64,000 nucleotides of DNA. Origin: Bathynomus jamesi. Lineage: Eukaryota; Arthropoda; Malacostraca; Isopoda; Cirolanidae. Each line of letters opens with the position of its first letter. Positions within the stretch are counted from its first letter, which is position 1. Below, one piece after another: positions 9,039 to 20,114 of the stretch. The notes below the pieces were generated by a model. It was given only the letters and a program-made list of their open reading frames with translations, made no database searches and had not been told where the DNA came from. The stretch lies in NCBI GenBank assembly GCA_023014485.1, contig JAJOZX010000922.1, forward strand, positions 563,001 through 627,000, given 5' to 3'. The position numbers and the translations under genes were made by a program.

Positions 9039-10478
9039 ATGGCAATGGCAAATAAATTCATACAATCCTGTGGATATTGTAAAAGAGAAACAAATAAATC
9101 AAAGACAATCCGCTGCGACCTTCGCCAGTCCTTAGTCGAATTTCAATGCCTGAGATGGAGCGACGAAGAAGTCTCTTATAACGGGCACTAAACAATTGAA
9201 CGGAATCAAGTTCTTCTGCAAAAGCTGCATAATCGAAATAAACTCGTTTTCGGTCTTTAAAGCAGAACGAGACTATGAGGAAAAGGCAAAAGAGGAATTT
9301 ATGAATAGCGAACAGAGAAAAAGAATAGAAGGAACGAAGATAGTACACGAGGAAACTGCGAGAAATGAGCACGAAAAAAAACAGAAAAAGCGAGTAAACG
9401 GGAAGCAGAAATAAAAGAAGCACCAACAGAGGAAACAGAGGAAACAGAGGCAACAGAGGCACAAAACCAAATCCAAAGATTTCAAACAAAGGACATTAGC
9501 AGCAATAGGAAAAAACAAGTCGACAATAAAGCAATCAAACTGAAACCACCAAAAACAAAGGCCCCAAGTAAAAATGGGTTAGAAACTATATGTAAATATT
9601 ATGTGAAAGGAATTTGCAGATATAAGGGAGGACAATGTATATACGAACACTCTCCCTTATGCAATTACTTCTACGCAGGGCTGCGAGAAGGTGGGGAAGC
9701 CGGGTTAATTCCCCGGGCCCGGAAAGAGGGGGGGATAAAATCTAAAAATATTAATAAAGCAATTGATTAAATAACAGAGAGGAAATATAATTAATGAACA
9801 TACATTTTATAGAAATTATCATAGTCAAAATGAAACAGATAAAATATTATCTGTGGTTCACCAATGTCCAAGACCGACTGACAGATCTAGGAACCATTGT
9901 AATTGAAAGCCAGTTAGCCCGTACTTTAAATTTCATCAGAATCATTTACCACTTTGCTAGAGAGAAGGCAAAGAAAGTACACTTCTAATTATGGAAATCT
10001 TGCAGTAAACAATTGTCTTGCCTGCATGGACTGGTACTGCATTTGTAAATTGTATGGTGATACAATTAATATAATTGATTCGAAAAATCAAATGGTCATT
10101 TTCTTCTGAGTTGTTTATTCATACTGTATGTTTTGAACTTGGACATATAATCTGTTTGCTTGTTATATACACAAAAAACATTCATAATAAAATACTGAGT
10201 AAACAGGGGGGCCTATATACCAATCCTTCCCCGGGGCCAGGGGCAGCTCTTGTCGGCCCTGCTTCTACAACAATGGTCACTGCAAATTCGATGGAAACTG
10301 CAAATTCTACCATCCGGACATTTGCAAGACCTACGCGACATACGGAACCTGCCAGTACGGGAGAAAATGCTACTACCATCATCTCCCGGCAAATTCAAAG
10401 GACAAAGGACAAGTTTCAAATGACAACATGAGGAATGTGAGAAAAAAATGTACACAAATAGCAAACAAAACTCTTTAA
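9039..10478 (+). pseudogene. LINE ORF1 with PHD-like and CCCH zinc fingers, interrupted
   Basis: ATG at 9039 begins a frame with CGYCKRETNKSKTIRCD, then (after a frameshift near 9185) FFCKSCIIE: a PHD/treble-clef-like cysteine pattern seen in ORF1 proteins of several LINE groups. A charged E/K-rich stretch (9270-9420) is probably a coiled coil. Then come CCCH fingers: CKYYVKGICRYKGGQCIYEH at about 9590-9650, another starting at 9660 that is split by a MITE (9676-10261) and resumes at 10262, and a third, CKTYATYGTCQYGRKCYYHH (CX8CX5CX3H), near 10318-10378. The frame stops at 10476-10478. The likely role is RNA binding in the retrotransposon RNP. Frameshifts plus the MITE make it nonfunctional. 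Confidence 0.75.
9676..10261. mobile_element. hAT-type MITE, 586 bp (copy 2 of the family at 957)
   Basis: The ends are CAGGGCTGCGAGAAGG and, inverted, CAGGGCCGACAAG. The flanking 8-bp duplication is CTTCTACG (9668-9675) against CTTCTACA (10262-10269), one mismatch. It interrupts a CCCH zinc-finger codon series of a LINE. The interior is longer than copy 1 but has no recognisable transposase; the ORF 9794-9988 has no hAT motif. Confidence 0.88.
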
Positions 10479-10724
10479 ACACAAGTAACAAACAAAATCT
10501 TTTCAACATCTCGGACACAATACGGCTGCTAAGTCTTATACAGCACATACAGCTAACACTGCTGGAAACCCTCGAGCCGGACCGCTTCCTGGCAAGACGC
10601 TACCAGAACAGGTAGGCGGGAAAGGATACATCTCGGAGGACCACAAGGCTACAAAACACGCGAAACCAAAGAACAATGAACTTAAAATGCACAAGGGGCA
10701 AAGCAAAACAAAGAACATAAACAT

Positions 10725-13693
10725 TGTCCTGGCAAATATTCAAGGAATATAACCGAACAACTCACTAAACAAAGTTTCGTACCTGAAAGGATTTATGGAC
10801 GAAACAAGGGCGGACATCGTATGCCTCACAGAAACACATCTTAAAGATTGCCAAGGAAACTGCGATAACTGCGAACACTGTATCGATAAGAAAGAATTGC
10901 ATATCGATGGATTCAACTTACTAAGAGCGGAGAGAACAGCGAGATGAAAAGGTGGCTGTGCTATTTATATACACGAAAGTCATATGACAGAGACGGTAAT
11001 AAGTAAATCCAATACTTCGTGGAAACCGTTGCAGTGAAAATAGAGAAACTAAACGTGGTACTGATAGTCATCTATAGACCTCCAAACTCTCCAAATGAAA
11101 AATTTTCGGATGCCATTGATGAGATCAGAACCCTAATAAAGTCCGTAAACTCTCCATCCACTAAAATAATACTCTGCGGCGATTTTAATTTCCAATTTAT
11201 AAAATACAAAAAGGTGGGTAGAAATATACTTATACAGCAAGATAAGTGGGGTACAAGAGTGGCCCAGGAACAAGCAAAAATGCTGATGGCTTTCACAAAC
11301 GAGTTTATGCTGACACAGGAGATAACAGAAAATACCAGAAAAAATAACTGCCTAGATCTAGTATTCACGAATAACACGAACTTTATTGCTGATATAAAAA
11401 TAACGCCAACTATTATCTCAGACCACAACATAATCGAGTTATCAACAAACATAGCGATAACATTAAAAGACAATACGGAAGGAAGAAGCAAATTTGGGGC
11501 TTTTAACTTAAAGTCCAAGACCATAAATTGGGAAGAAATCGGATCACACATGGCCAAATAGAGTGGAGAACAGTTTTAGAGAATAAAACAACTGAGGAAA
11601 TGCTAACAACCTTGGAAGAAAAGACGCTGAGAATTTTAGAAAAATATGCTCCAAAAGCACAGCCAAAAGGAAAGAGGAATTGGCTAGAGAGGCAAAATAG
11701 AAGAATATTCCGCAAAAGAAAGGGAGTAGCGGTGAAGTTAGCTAATTGCGGAGACAAGAATGCCAGGAAAGTAATACAAGAAAAACTGGAGAGTATCGAC
11801 AGGGAAATACAAACCCTGATTAAGGGCCATACAGAGAGGGAAGAGGAAAAGGCTGTAAAAGCAATAAAGGAAAATCCAAAATACTTCTACAGCATGCGAA
11901 AAGGAAAACAAAAATGCGCGTACTATCGGGCCCTTAAGGAAAGGAAATAATGAACTAACAGACGATTTAAAAGAAACATCTGAAACATTGAGAGCCCAGT
12001 ATAAATCGGTCTTCAGTACCTCAAAAAGTGACAAAGCGATACCTGACATAGATGCATTCTTCGAAGAGAAATTGCAAGGAGAATGTATAACAGATTTTGA
12101 TTTTACCAAAGAAGATGTAGCGAGAGCTATAGGACAAATGAAATCACATTCAGCTGCAGGTCTGGACAAATGGAACGCACTACTGATTAAAAACTGTAAA
12201 AATGAAATAGCTACACCCTTATACTGGATATGGAGAAGATCCCTAGACACTGGGGAGATACCGAGCATCTTGAAAAGAGCGAACACTGTCCCTATATATA
12301 AAGGAGGGGATAGATCTCAAGCAAAGAACTATAGACCAGTGTCATTGACGTCCCACCTCACCAAAATATTTGAAAAAATAGTCAGAGAGAAAATCAATGA
12401 CATCTTGAGACACTGGGAAGATTCAACGAAAATCAGCACAGATTCTGATCAGGAAGATCATGCCTATCACAACTTATAGAGCACTATAACAATATCCTAG
12501 ATGCACTTGAACGCAGTGAAAACTATGATGTCATATACACAGATTTTGCTAAAGCGTTTGACATATGCGATTATGGTATAATAGCACATAAAATGAAACA
12601 TATGGGAATAACAGGCAAAGTGGAAAAATCGATCTACAACTTCCTCAGAGAACGTCTATAGGTCGTCAAAATTCAAGGTATATCATCATCAGAATCAGAA
12701 GTACGCAGCTCAGTACCACAAGGTACAGTGCTGGCCCCATTCCTGTTCATTATCATGCTAACAGACATAGACAGTAGAGTAAACAGCAACAGTATAGTAA
12801 CATCCTTTGCGAACGATAAAAAGATCAGCAGAAAAATCAGCGATACAAATGAGGTGGAGGCCTTGCAGAGGGATACAAACAAAATATACGAATATAGAAA
12901 TAGAAATGAGGAAACTAAACAGACTGCATATTATGCTCCAGAGAGACAGGTAATTCAGAGAAGCACGAAAGCGGTCGACTTTAGGGTAATAATGACCGAT
13001 GATGCAAAATTCGAGACACAAAATCAGATAGCAATAAACAAAGCAAAACGAGTCGCGGGACAGGTACTAAGAACGTTCAAAAGGAGGGACAAGAGAGTAA
13101 TGATTCCCCTGCTGAGAACACTGATCATACCAAAACCCGAATACTGCTCAGTTTTGACGTCCCCATATAAAAAGGAAGAAATTAATGAACTAGAAGAAAC
13201 GCAGAGATATTTCACAGCCAAGATTGATGGCTGCAAAGAACTCAACTACTGGGAAAGACTACGTAAACTAAATTTGTACTCCCTGGAAAGAAGAAGAGAG
13301 AGGTACACCATAATCTACATATGGAAAATGATCGAAAAACTGGTACCCAACCTCAAACTAAACCCAATTACTATTCAAACAACGCTAGAAAATAGGAAAG
13401 GCAGAATGTGTAGTGTTCCCATATTAAAGGCCCGACAAGGGGCCTCCTCAACACTGAAGGAAAATAGCTTGGTTGTCAGGGGCCAAAACTTTTTAACCAG
13501 CTTCCAAATGACCTCAGAAACGTTACTGGGGATCAAAGTTGAAGTCTTAAAGAGAAGACTAGATGCCTGGCTCAGAACGGTACCAGATGAACCGGGTGTA
13601 CCTGGCTATGTGCGGTGGAGAGCGCAAGAGAGCAACTCGCTCCTCCAACGAGCCAGGCCTAGAGACGGGGCCACCAGCTTGACTTTTGTGTGA
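10725..13693 (+). pseudogene. LINE ORF2: endonuclease and reverse transcriptase, most complete copy
   Basis: Domains appear in order across shifted frames. The apurinic-type endonuclease is at about 10730-11470 (IVCLTETHLKD with the catalytic E, VIYRPPNSP, ILCGDFNF, IISDHNIIEL). RT fingers and palm follow at 11990-12480 (SAAGLDKWNALLIKN, NTVPIYKGGDRSQAKNYRPV). The remaining RT and C-terminus run from 12480 to 13693 (SSVPQGTVLAPFLF). In-frame stops and shifts occur near 10749, 10945, 11560, 11950, 12477 and 12660. The catalytic FADD box reads FANDKK here (about 12807), an Asp-to-Asn change at a metal-binding residue, so RT would be dead even without stops. ORF1 lies upstream with about 250 bp between. 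CR1/L2/Jockey-like; the clade is not resolved. Confidence 0.9.
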
Positions 13694-13726
13694 AGAGAGG
13701 CCAACACACGGAACTTATACGATATA

Positions 13727-13945
13727 TATACAAGGTGGCGCAAAAGTCGCGCATCATCGGAATTTTCAGTGTTGACTATAATATATTTTTTTTCCTTTAG
13801 GTAGGGGATGGCTGCGAAATTAACAATAGACGAGAGGGTGAGCTTGGTTTTAATGTATGGAATACCAGGTACAACAAATCGATAATCGGTACAGAATTTA
13901 AATTCTGTACTGATTGCATTGGTCGACTTGAAACACCCTATAATA
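13727..13945 (+). mobile_element. Truncated mariner: 5' end with transposase N-terminus
   Basis: After TATA comes CAAGGTGGCGCAAAAGTCGC (TIR-like), then at 13808 an ATG giving MAAKLTIDERVSLVLMYG, a typical helix-turn-helix start of a mariner-like transposase. This stops within about 20 codons. A short palindrome (ggtacagaattt/aaattctgtac) follows, then ggtcgacttgaaacaccct, an end of the 7427 MITE family. The two ends do not match each other, so this is a composite remnant. Confidence 0.65.
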
Positions 13946-14767
13946 ACACTAGATGTATAAAGAAAAAATTATTAAAATGTAATTTTCCTATAACAAAATG
14001 TTACATAATTCAGAGTAAGTATCCCCCATTTTCAAGTACCATCTCCCTTTTCAAGTACAATCCCCCTTATGATTTGTGTTTCTAAAAACAGACAACAGAG
14101 AGAAAGGAGATACACCATAATATATGCATTACTAATTTTTGAGTGCGAAACCACTCGTATAACGTATCAAGCTTAGTAATGGGCTCGATCGTGTTTATCG
14201 ATTAGATTAAATATTCCTACAATAAAACGTACGTAACAAGCTGATCAACCCTAATTATTCCGAACCCCGAACCCTTCAGTGCGGTGAGTCTACCAATTTG
14301 AGTGAATTCTAATTGGGAAGCGATCGAACCTGACGCCCGGAAGATTGGACCGCGACAATCGCGACATTCTGACAATTTTTATAAGATGTTTTAACAGGAA
14401 GATTGGAAGATTGTGTAATACTGTTTTCAATTTTGAAAGGATTTTGAAAGAAATTTTTTCATATTTTGAAAGGAATTGGAAGAAAATGAAGGTTTTTTTT
14501 TTGAAATAGTTAAGGATTAGTATTTTTTTAATCCTTATCTTTGGTTTCATTAAACCATATCGCATACATATGCCCAATGTCCAATTATTTATCCATAGCA
14601 AGAACTGCTTGATGAAAAATACAGTTCCGTGCAATGTTAAAAAAAGTACATTTTATTGACTTAATATTATTTAGTTTTTATTCAAGATGATAGCAAAACT
14701 GAAAATGGAATTAAAATACCTCGGCAGGAAAGCATGACATAAATCAAATAGTGTGTATTTATGAAAA
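13946..14767. other. Unassigned AT-rich spacer
   Basis: No gene or RNA recognised. The minus ORF 14634-14290 is low complexity. Confidence 0.4.
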
Positions 14768-14910
14768 AAATGCAATTCTTTGTAAATGTAATTGTAATTA
14801 ATTACTTTACAAAGTAGCTGTAATTGTAATTATTTCACCACCTACAGTAATTGTAATTGAGAATGTCAAGTAATTGTAATTAATTACATTGACCAAGTAA
14901 TTGCCCCATG
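14768..14910. repeat. Array of TAATTGTAATTAATTAC motifs, likely hAT MITE end
   Basis: The motif gtaattgtaattaattac and shorter forms recur about six times in 140 bp, ending at caagtaattgccccatgg. This resembles subterminal arrays of hAT elements elsewhere in the window (32056, 60321). Only one end is present, cut by the neighbouring foldback. Confidence 0.5.
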
Positions 14911-14937
14911 GCTGATATACATATATACAGGGTGTCC

Positions 14938-15337
14938 CATAAGTCCGGCATCATAGGAGAAATTCATATTTTTCTATTTCTACAAACTATAATTCATATT
15001 TTTCTCTTTCTACAGGCCATAATGTCTGTGAGCAAGGAAGAACGAATCCAGATAATTCTACTCATGGGAAATCGGAGTCAAAGAGAGGCCGCTGCTGAAT
15101 TTAACAGACTGCATCCAGACACACAACTCTGTGGTATTGGCTCGCGGTCTGGATGTAGTCTGTTAAATTCAGCAGTGGCCTCTCTTTGACTCCGATTTCC
15201 TATGAGTAGAATTATCTGGATTCGTTCTTCCTTGCTCACAGACATTATGGCCTGTGGAGAGAAAAATATGAATTATGGTTTGTTGAAATAGAAAAATATG
15301 AATTTCTCCTATGATGCCGGACTTATGGGACACCCTG
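14938..15337. mobile_element. Mariner-derived foldback MITE, 400 bp
   Basis: TA-flanked. Each arm (14938-15120 and 15147-15337) is the first 190 bp of the mariner at 41212, including its TIR CAGGGTGTCCCATAAGTCCG and the first codons of the transposase (MSVSKEERIQIILLMGNRSQ at 15021). The arms are in opposite orientation around a loop of about 26 bp. If transcribed it would fold into a long hairpin with the mariner 5' coding sequence as its stem. Confidence 0.92.
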
Positions 15338-15349
15338 TATATTAGTTGT

Positions 15350-15572
15350 CCAGTTCTCGAGGTTGAGGGTTGTTAAATCTCTTCGTAACGACTCAAGTAA
15401 TGTTACGAAAGGGACCTACAGTTTTACGTGGGATCCGAACCATCTACGGGGTCATTACATCATCTGAACGCAGAGGAGGGTCCCCCATCCAACTACTTTC
15501 CAGATCTAACGTCGCCTAGCCTTGCTGATCTAAAGGAAAGCGGTGTTACGATATAGCTACGACGTTGCACAA
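15350..15572 (-). mobile_element. 5S-headed SINE, nearly full length
   Basis: Read on the minus strand from 15572: a 5S-like head (agcggtgttacgat reversed, then gttggatgggggacc), body (tggttcggatcccacg form) and tail to gttgttaaatctc near 15370. It lies directly beside the foldback MITE. Confidence 0.8.
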
Positions 15573-15743
15573 ATATTCTAGTAAGAATAACTATGTAATA
15601 CGTGTAACATTGTTACGAAGTAAAGGACTGAACATAGTGAAGTGGTTTCTTTTAATGAAACTATTTTTATTTGTATTAACATGATTTTTGTTCACTTATA
15701 ATGGTGTTTGTTCTATCGAACTTATACTGTACTGGTAACTTTA
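15573..15743. other. Short unassigned spacer
   Basis: Nothing recognised. Confidence 0.4.
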
Positions 15744-15748
15744 ACGGC
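15744..15748. repeat. BEL/Pao target duplication ACGGC, left
   Basis: ACGGC precedes the LTR-terminal TG and recurs right after the LTR-terminal CA at 22470-22474. Confidence 0.85.
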
Positions 15749-16312
15749 TGTTATTTTATTTATTTGTTGGGTTCAAAATCCCAGCTGAGCCGTGAACGGC
15801 CAAATTCTAAAGGGCCAGTTCTACCTACAGCCCAAGTTAAGCTAAAATTAAAACTTACGGACTTGAGATTCTATTAGGTCCTACCTCAGGGTTGCTGACT
15901 CGATGTGGGCCTACCTTAGGCTTTAGTTGTATGAATTTAAGATAAAAACAAAAGGGGTACTATTTATGGTCTTCTTTCTCAACCTTGCAACAACAACGCA
16001 ACCTGGACTATTGCACGATGCAACAATCTTGTATCTAAACAACCAAACTGAATTGCAAGAGAGCTCTCTATCAGACCACACCCTGTACGTACGACATCCC
16101 ACAAACGAGTAGAAAGGACGCGCAGCGCCCCAAAATGATACCACCAGAGTCCCAAACACTGATGCCACAAGAGCCCAAAAGTGCTAGCTCTAAATTAAGT
16201 GAATTTTTCACTAACCTTACAATTATGAGATGGATATATATACACCTTAACTTAATATATACAAGCAATGCTGCATCAATCAGCTTAGTCATCATATCGC
16301 CTGCCTTGGGAC
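15749..16312 (-). repeat. BEL/Pao 3' LTR, truncated at the hAT end
   Basis: It is collinear with 21876-22435, with few substitutions and a 4-bp insertion near 16301. It stops exactly at the hAT terminus, lacking the last approximately 35 bp (the U3 start on the minus strand). Confidence 0.9.
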
Positions 16313-17228
16313 CAGTGGCGGTTCCTCATATGGGCAATATGGGCAGCCGCACAGGGCGGCATTTGTGGAGGGGCGGCATGAGCGCCTGCAAAAAAAATAA
16401 AAATAAAAATAATAAATAAATAAAAATAAAAAATAAAATAAAATAAATAATAAAAGATCAATAAATATATTTTTATTAATAAAAAACCATCTATTGCATT
16501 TTCCATAAACCTTCCCATAAAAGACCTAAACAATGCAAAATGCTTCCAGATTAATATTATTGGGAATAAAGGCCCATACTTTAACATATGTAATGTTATT
16601 TTTCTGGGTTTGGTTAAATAGTGAAATGTATATTATTTATTACAGAACGAATCTTCACACTAAGCCACTAAGGTGTGTCAAATAACCGCAAATGGATAAG
16701 AAGAGGTCAAAGCTATCAGGTGCTCAGTTTAGAAAAAAGAGGAAAGAAGAAGAGGAGAAACGAGCAAAAGATAAAGGTATAGAGCTATGTCATCTACTCT
16801 TCACTGCTATATTGCACTGCTATTTTGTGATATAGCTTTCTGAGTCATTTGAAGTGTACTATTATGTATATAATTAGCCATTAACCAAGGAGGTTGTATT
16901 ATTCATTTGTTTCCTATTCTAAAAGTTTAATAAATTGTGCTTAATAACATGTTAAATTAATTGTACTAGCCTATTCATGCATTGGTCTGTTATGTTCTAT
17001 TTTACTATTTGCAGGGGCACTTTTGAAATATTTTGGAACACCCTCTGCCACTAGCCAGGATGAGAAGCCGTCTACTTCTGCCATTATTGAGGCTGAGGAG
17101 CCATCTACCTCCTCAGCCTCACATATGTCTCCACAAATGCAGTCTGATCCTGAGGATGAAGACCCATTTGCTTCTACTTCTCCCCGGCAGGACTCTTCAG
17201 GTGAGTTTGTGTGCACATATGTCTGTGA

Positions 17229-17260
<32 letters not shown>

Positions 17261-20114
17261 GCATCCCTGCAAAGCATTTTGCAAACAGTTATAAATTATA
17301 ATGTTATTATCACTGGGTCTGGGTTACTGGGTATGTGTGGTGTTTCACCACCATAATTCCATAACACCACCACCATAACAAAGTGCTGTGAATAATGTGT
17401 TATCTAACTTAGGTGTGTATACTAATGAGTAATGCTCTTGTTCTTTCTATTAGAAAGCCTGGAGCAGAATCGCCTCCTGAGGATGAGTCTCTGTCCACCG
17501 ACCCTGCTAACTGGCCTTCAGTTCTGACTGAGAGAATTCGGACACAACTGGTTTCCAGGGGACCAAGTCAAGTACCATCTGACTTTGTATTCCCTAGAAA
17601 CGACAGTGACGGAAGAAGTTTCCACCATCAATACTTCAGGAAGTCATTGGTTAGTGGGGAAAATATAACCAGAAGTTGGTTGGTCTATTCCTTAAAAAAC
17701 AACAGCCTTTTCTGTTTCTGTTGTACATTATTTTCCAAGAGGAAAATAAATTTAACAAGTTTGGGACTCTCGGACTGGAAGCATGCAAGCTCATTGCTCA
17801 CATCACATGACAACAGTTCAGAACACCTAAATTCTATGAAAATCTGGAAAGAACTGGCAGTGAGGATGAGAAAGGGGGAGACCATTGACAAGCAGGAGAT
17901 GGCACTTCTGGAGGCTGAGAAGTTGAGATGGAGAGCGGTGCTGACACGTCTCACTGCTATTGTGCATTCTCTGGCAGTTAGGAATTTGGCACTAAGGGGA
18001 CATACAGAAAAATTGTTCTCACCATCAAATGGCAATTTTCTGAAAGAAGTTGAACTGATGGCACAATTTGATCCTATAATGCAAGAGCACATTAACCGTG
18101 TCCAAAAAGGGACCTCCAGTCACACCAGCTACCTCGGCCACCACATACAAAACGAACTCATTGATTTGTCGAGCAGCAAGACCATTTCAGCAATGGTGAG
18201 CGACATCAAACAATCAAAGTTTTTTTCAATAATTCTAGATTGCACTCCAGATATCAGCCACACTGAACAGTTGTCAGTTGTGATTCGGGTTGTGTCACTG
18301 GAGGGGAAGCCCCATATAAAGGAACATTTCATGGGTTTTTGGAGGCAGAGGAGTCCACTGGTCAACATTTGGCATCTCTGATTCTGAAGAGACTGGAGGA
18401 GCTAAAAGTTCCTTTCATGGACTGTAGAGGACAATCATACGACAACGGGGCCAACATGAGGGGAAAAAACAAGGGTGTTCAATCCAGGCTCCTAGAAATT
18501 AATCCCAGAGCTCTGTTTGTTCCATGTGGGGCTCATTCTCTGAATTTGCTTGTGGCCGATGCTGCTAAGGGATCTATTGATGCCACAAGTTACTTTGGCA
18601 TCTTGCAGAAGCTTTACAACTTGTTTTCAGCCTCCACACAACGATGGGCCATTTTGAAAAAACATGTGAACATCACATTGAAGATGTGGTCTGATACAAG
18701 GTGGGAAAGCAAGATCAAGAGTGTGGAGCCCCTGAGATATCAGGCAGCTGCAGTGAGAGATGCACTGATCGAGGTGAGGGACCACACCAAAGACTCTGTA
18801 ATAAAGGTCGAGGCTCAATCTCTGTCAGAGGAGGTTGGGTCATACCGCTTCGCCATTTGTTCAGTGGTGTGGCATGACCTGTTGTGCCAAATTCAGCATG
18901 TGAGCAAGCAGATGCAGTCTCCTAGCATGCACGTTGATGTTGCAGTAAATCTCCTAAAAAAACAGAGAGAGGTCTCCGCAATTACAGGGCAACAGGTTTT
19001 GTGGCTGCACAAATGGCAGCCACAGATATCTGTGAACAAATGAATGTGGAGGCTGTGTTAAAACAAAAACGGCTGAGGTCCACAAAGCGGCACTTCTCCT
19101 ATGAAGCATCTGATGAGCCCTTGATTGATGCTTTGAAGAAGCTGGAGGTGACATTTTTCAATGCAGTGGTTGATGCTGCAACATCAGCCATTCAGGAAAG
19201 ATTTTCCACGTTGGAAATTGTGGGAGAGAAGTTTGGAGTGCTGACACATTTCCAAAATCTCACATTTGAGGAGCTGACAGAACAATGTGTGAACCTTAGT
19301 ACTACACTACACTTTAAGGGACAATCTGACTTGGATGGCAGAGAGCTTGCACAGGAGCTGAAGAACTTGCCTGACTTGCCATCAAAGACCATATCCTTGC
19401 TTGAACTGCTGACATTTATCCATGAAAGGGAGCTCTCTGAAATATATCCAAATTTGTGGACTGCTCTCAGAATTGGTCTTACTCTTCCAGTCACTGTTGC
19501 TGAAGCAGAGAGGAGCTTTTCAAAGCTGAAGCTCATCAAATCCTACCTGAGGTCAACTATGTCACAGGAACGCCTTACCGGTCTGGCCATCATCAGTATA
19601 AATCATACAATTGCTGAGCAGATTTCATATGATGATTTAATTCATGACTTTGCATCAAGGAAGGTAAGAAGAGTCAGGCTTTAGATGGCAGTTGTGCTGT
19701 GGTGCAATTTATTTTGTTTCTTGTTCAAAGTGTAGCATAATAATTACCCTCTCTTAAGTGTCTTATTCTATTTATGTGATAGAGCATTTGTACAATTTAG
19801 AAATTTGATTCTCTAGTTTATTTATGGCAGTTGTGCAATTTAATTTGTATTTTTCCTGTTCATAGTATCATAATTACATTCTCTTAAGTGAGTTATTCTA
19901 TTTACGTGATGAAGGATTTGTAAAATTCAGAAATTTGAGTCTTTGTTTTGGTTCTGAAGTTCCAACAATTAGTCCAATAAAAAGTTATTTTGTGAAAGAG
20001 TTATGTCTGTCCTTTATTTTGGGGGGATTCGAATGTGTGTGTGTTGGCGAACAGGGGGGGGGGCGCTGAAGGTGAGGTTCGCCCAGGGCGTCATGTAAGC
20101 TAGGACCGCCACTG
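16313..20114 (+). mobile_element. hAT transposon, ZMYM1-like transposase, 3.8 kb
   Basis: The terminal inverted repeats CAGTGGCGGT (16313) and ACCGCCACTG (20105-20114) bound the transposase gene. The 8 bp outside the ends do not match (CTTGGGAC on the left, TCCAGCCT on the right), although hAT makes 8-bp duplications. The left 8 bp are LTR sequence and the right are from the BEL coding region. The mismatch is explained by a deletion that began at the right hAT end, or by recombination between two hAT copies. Confidence 0.9.
16692..19684 (+). pseudogene. hAT transposase, ZMYM1/TTF-type, three probable exons, two frameshifts
   Basis: A probable first exon (16692-16776, MDKKRSKLSGAQF...) ends at a GT donor. 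Exon 2 (17015-17200) follows a CAG acceptor, continues in phase and ends at TCAG|GTGAGT. Exon 3 starts after TTAG at about 17454, but its phase is off by one, so a further small indel or another donor is likely. The main frame has a TTF-type zinc-binding segment (SLFCFCCTLFSKRKI), then a long catalytic region. One-base shifts occur at the T run near 18338 and the A run near 18955. It ends with a hAT C-terminal dimerisation motif (EAERSFSKLKLIKSYLR) and a stop at 19682-19684. Most of the length is open, so it decayed recently. Base composition is less AT-rich than its surroundings. Confidence 0.88.

Noticed and set aside
9058..9489. Minus-strand ORF with many Phe/Leu residues
   Set aside because: Shadow of the E/K-rich LINE ORF1 on the plus strand.
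15923..16295. LTR ORFs present in both LTR copies (15923-16168 and 22050-22295)
   Set aside because: They are conserved only because the LTRs are near-identical; no coding motif.
19192..19539. Minus-strand ORF within the hAT
   Set aside because: Antisense of the transposase frame with no motif of its own.
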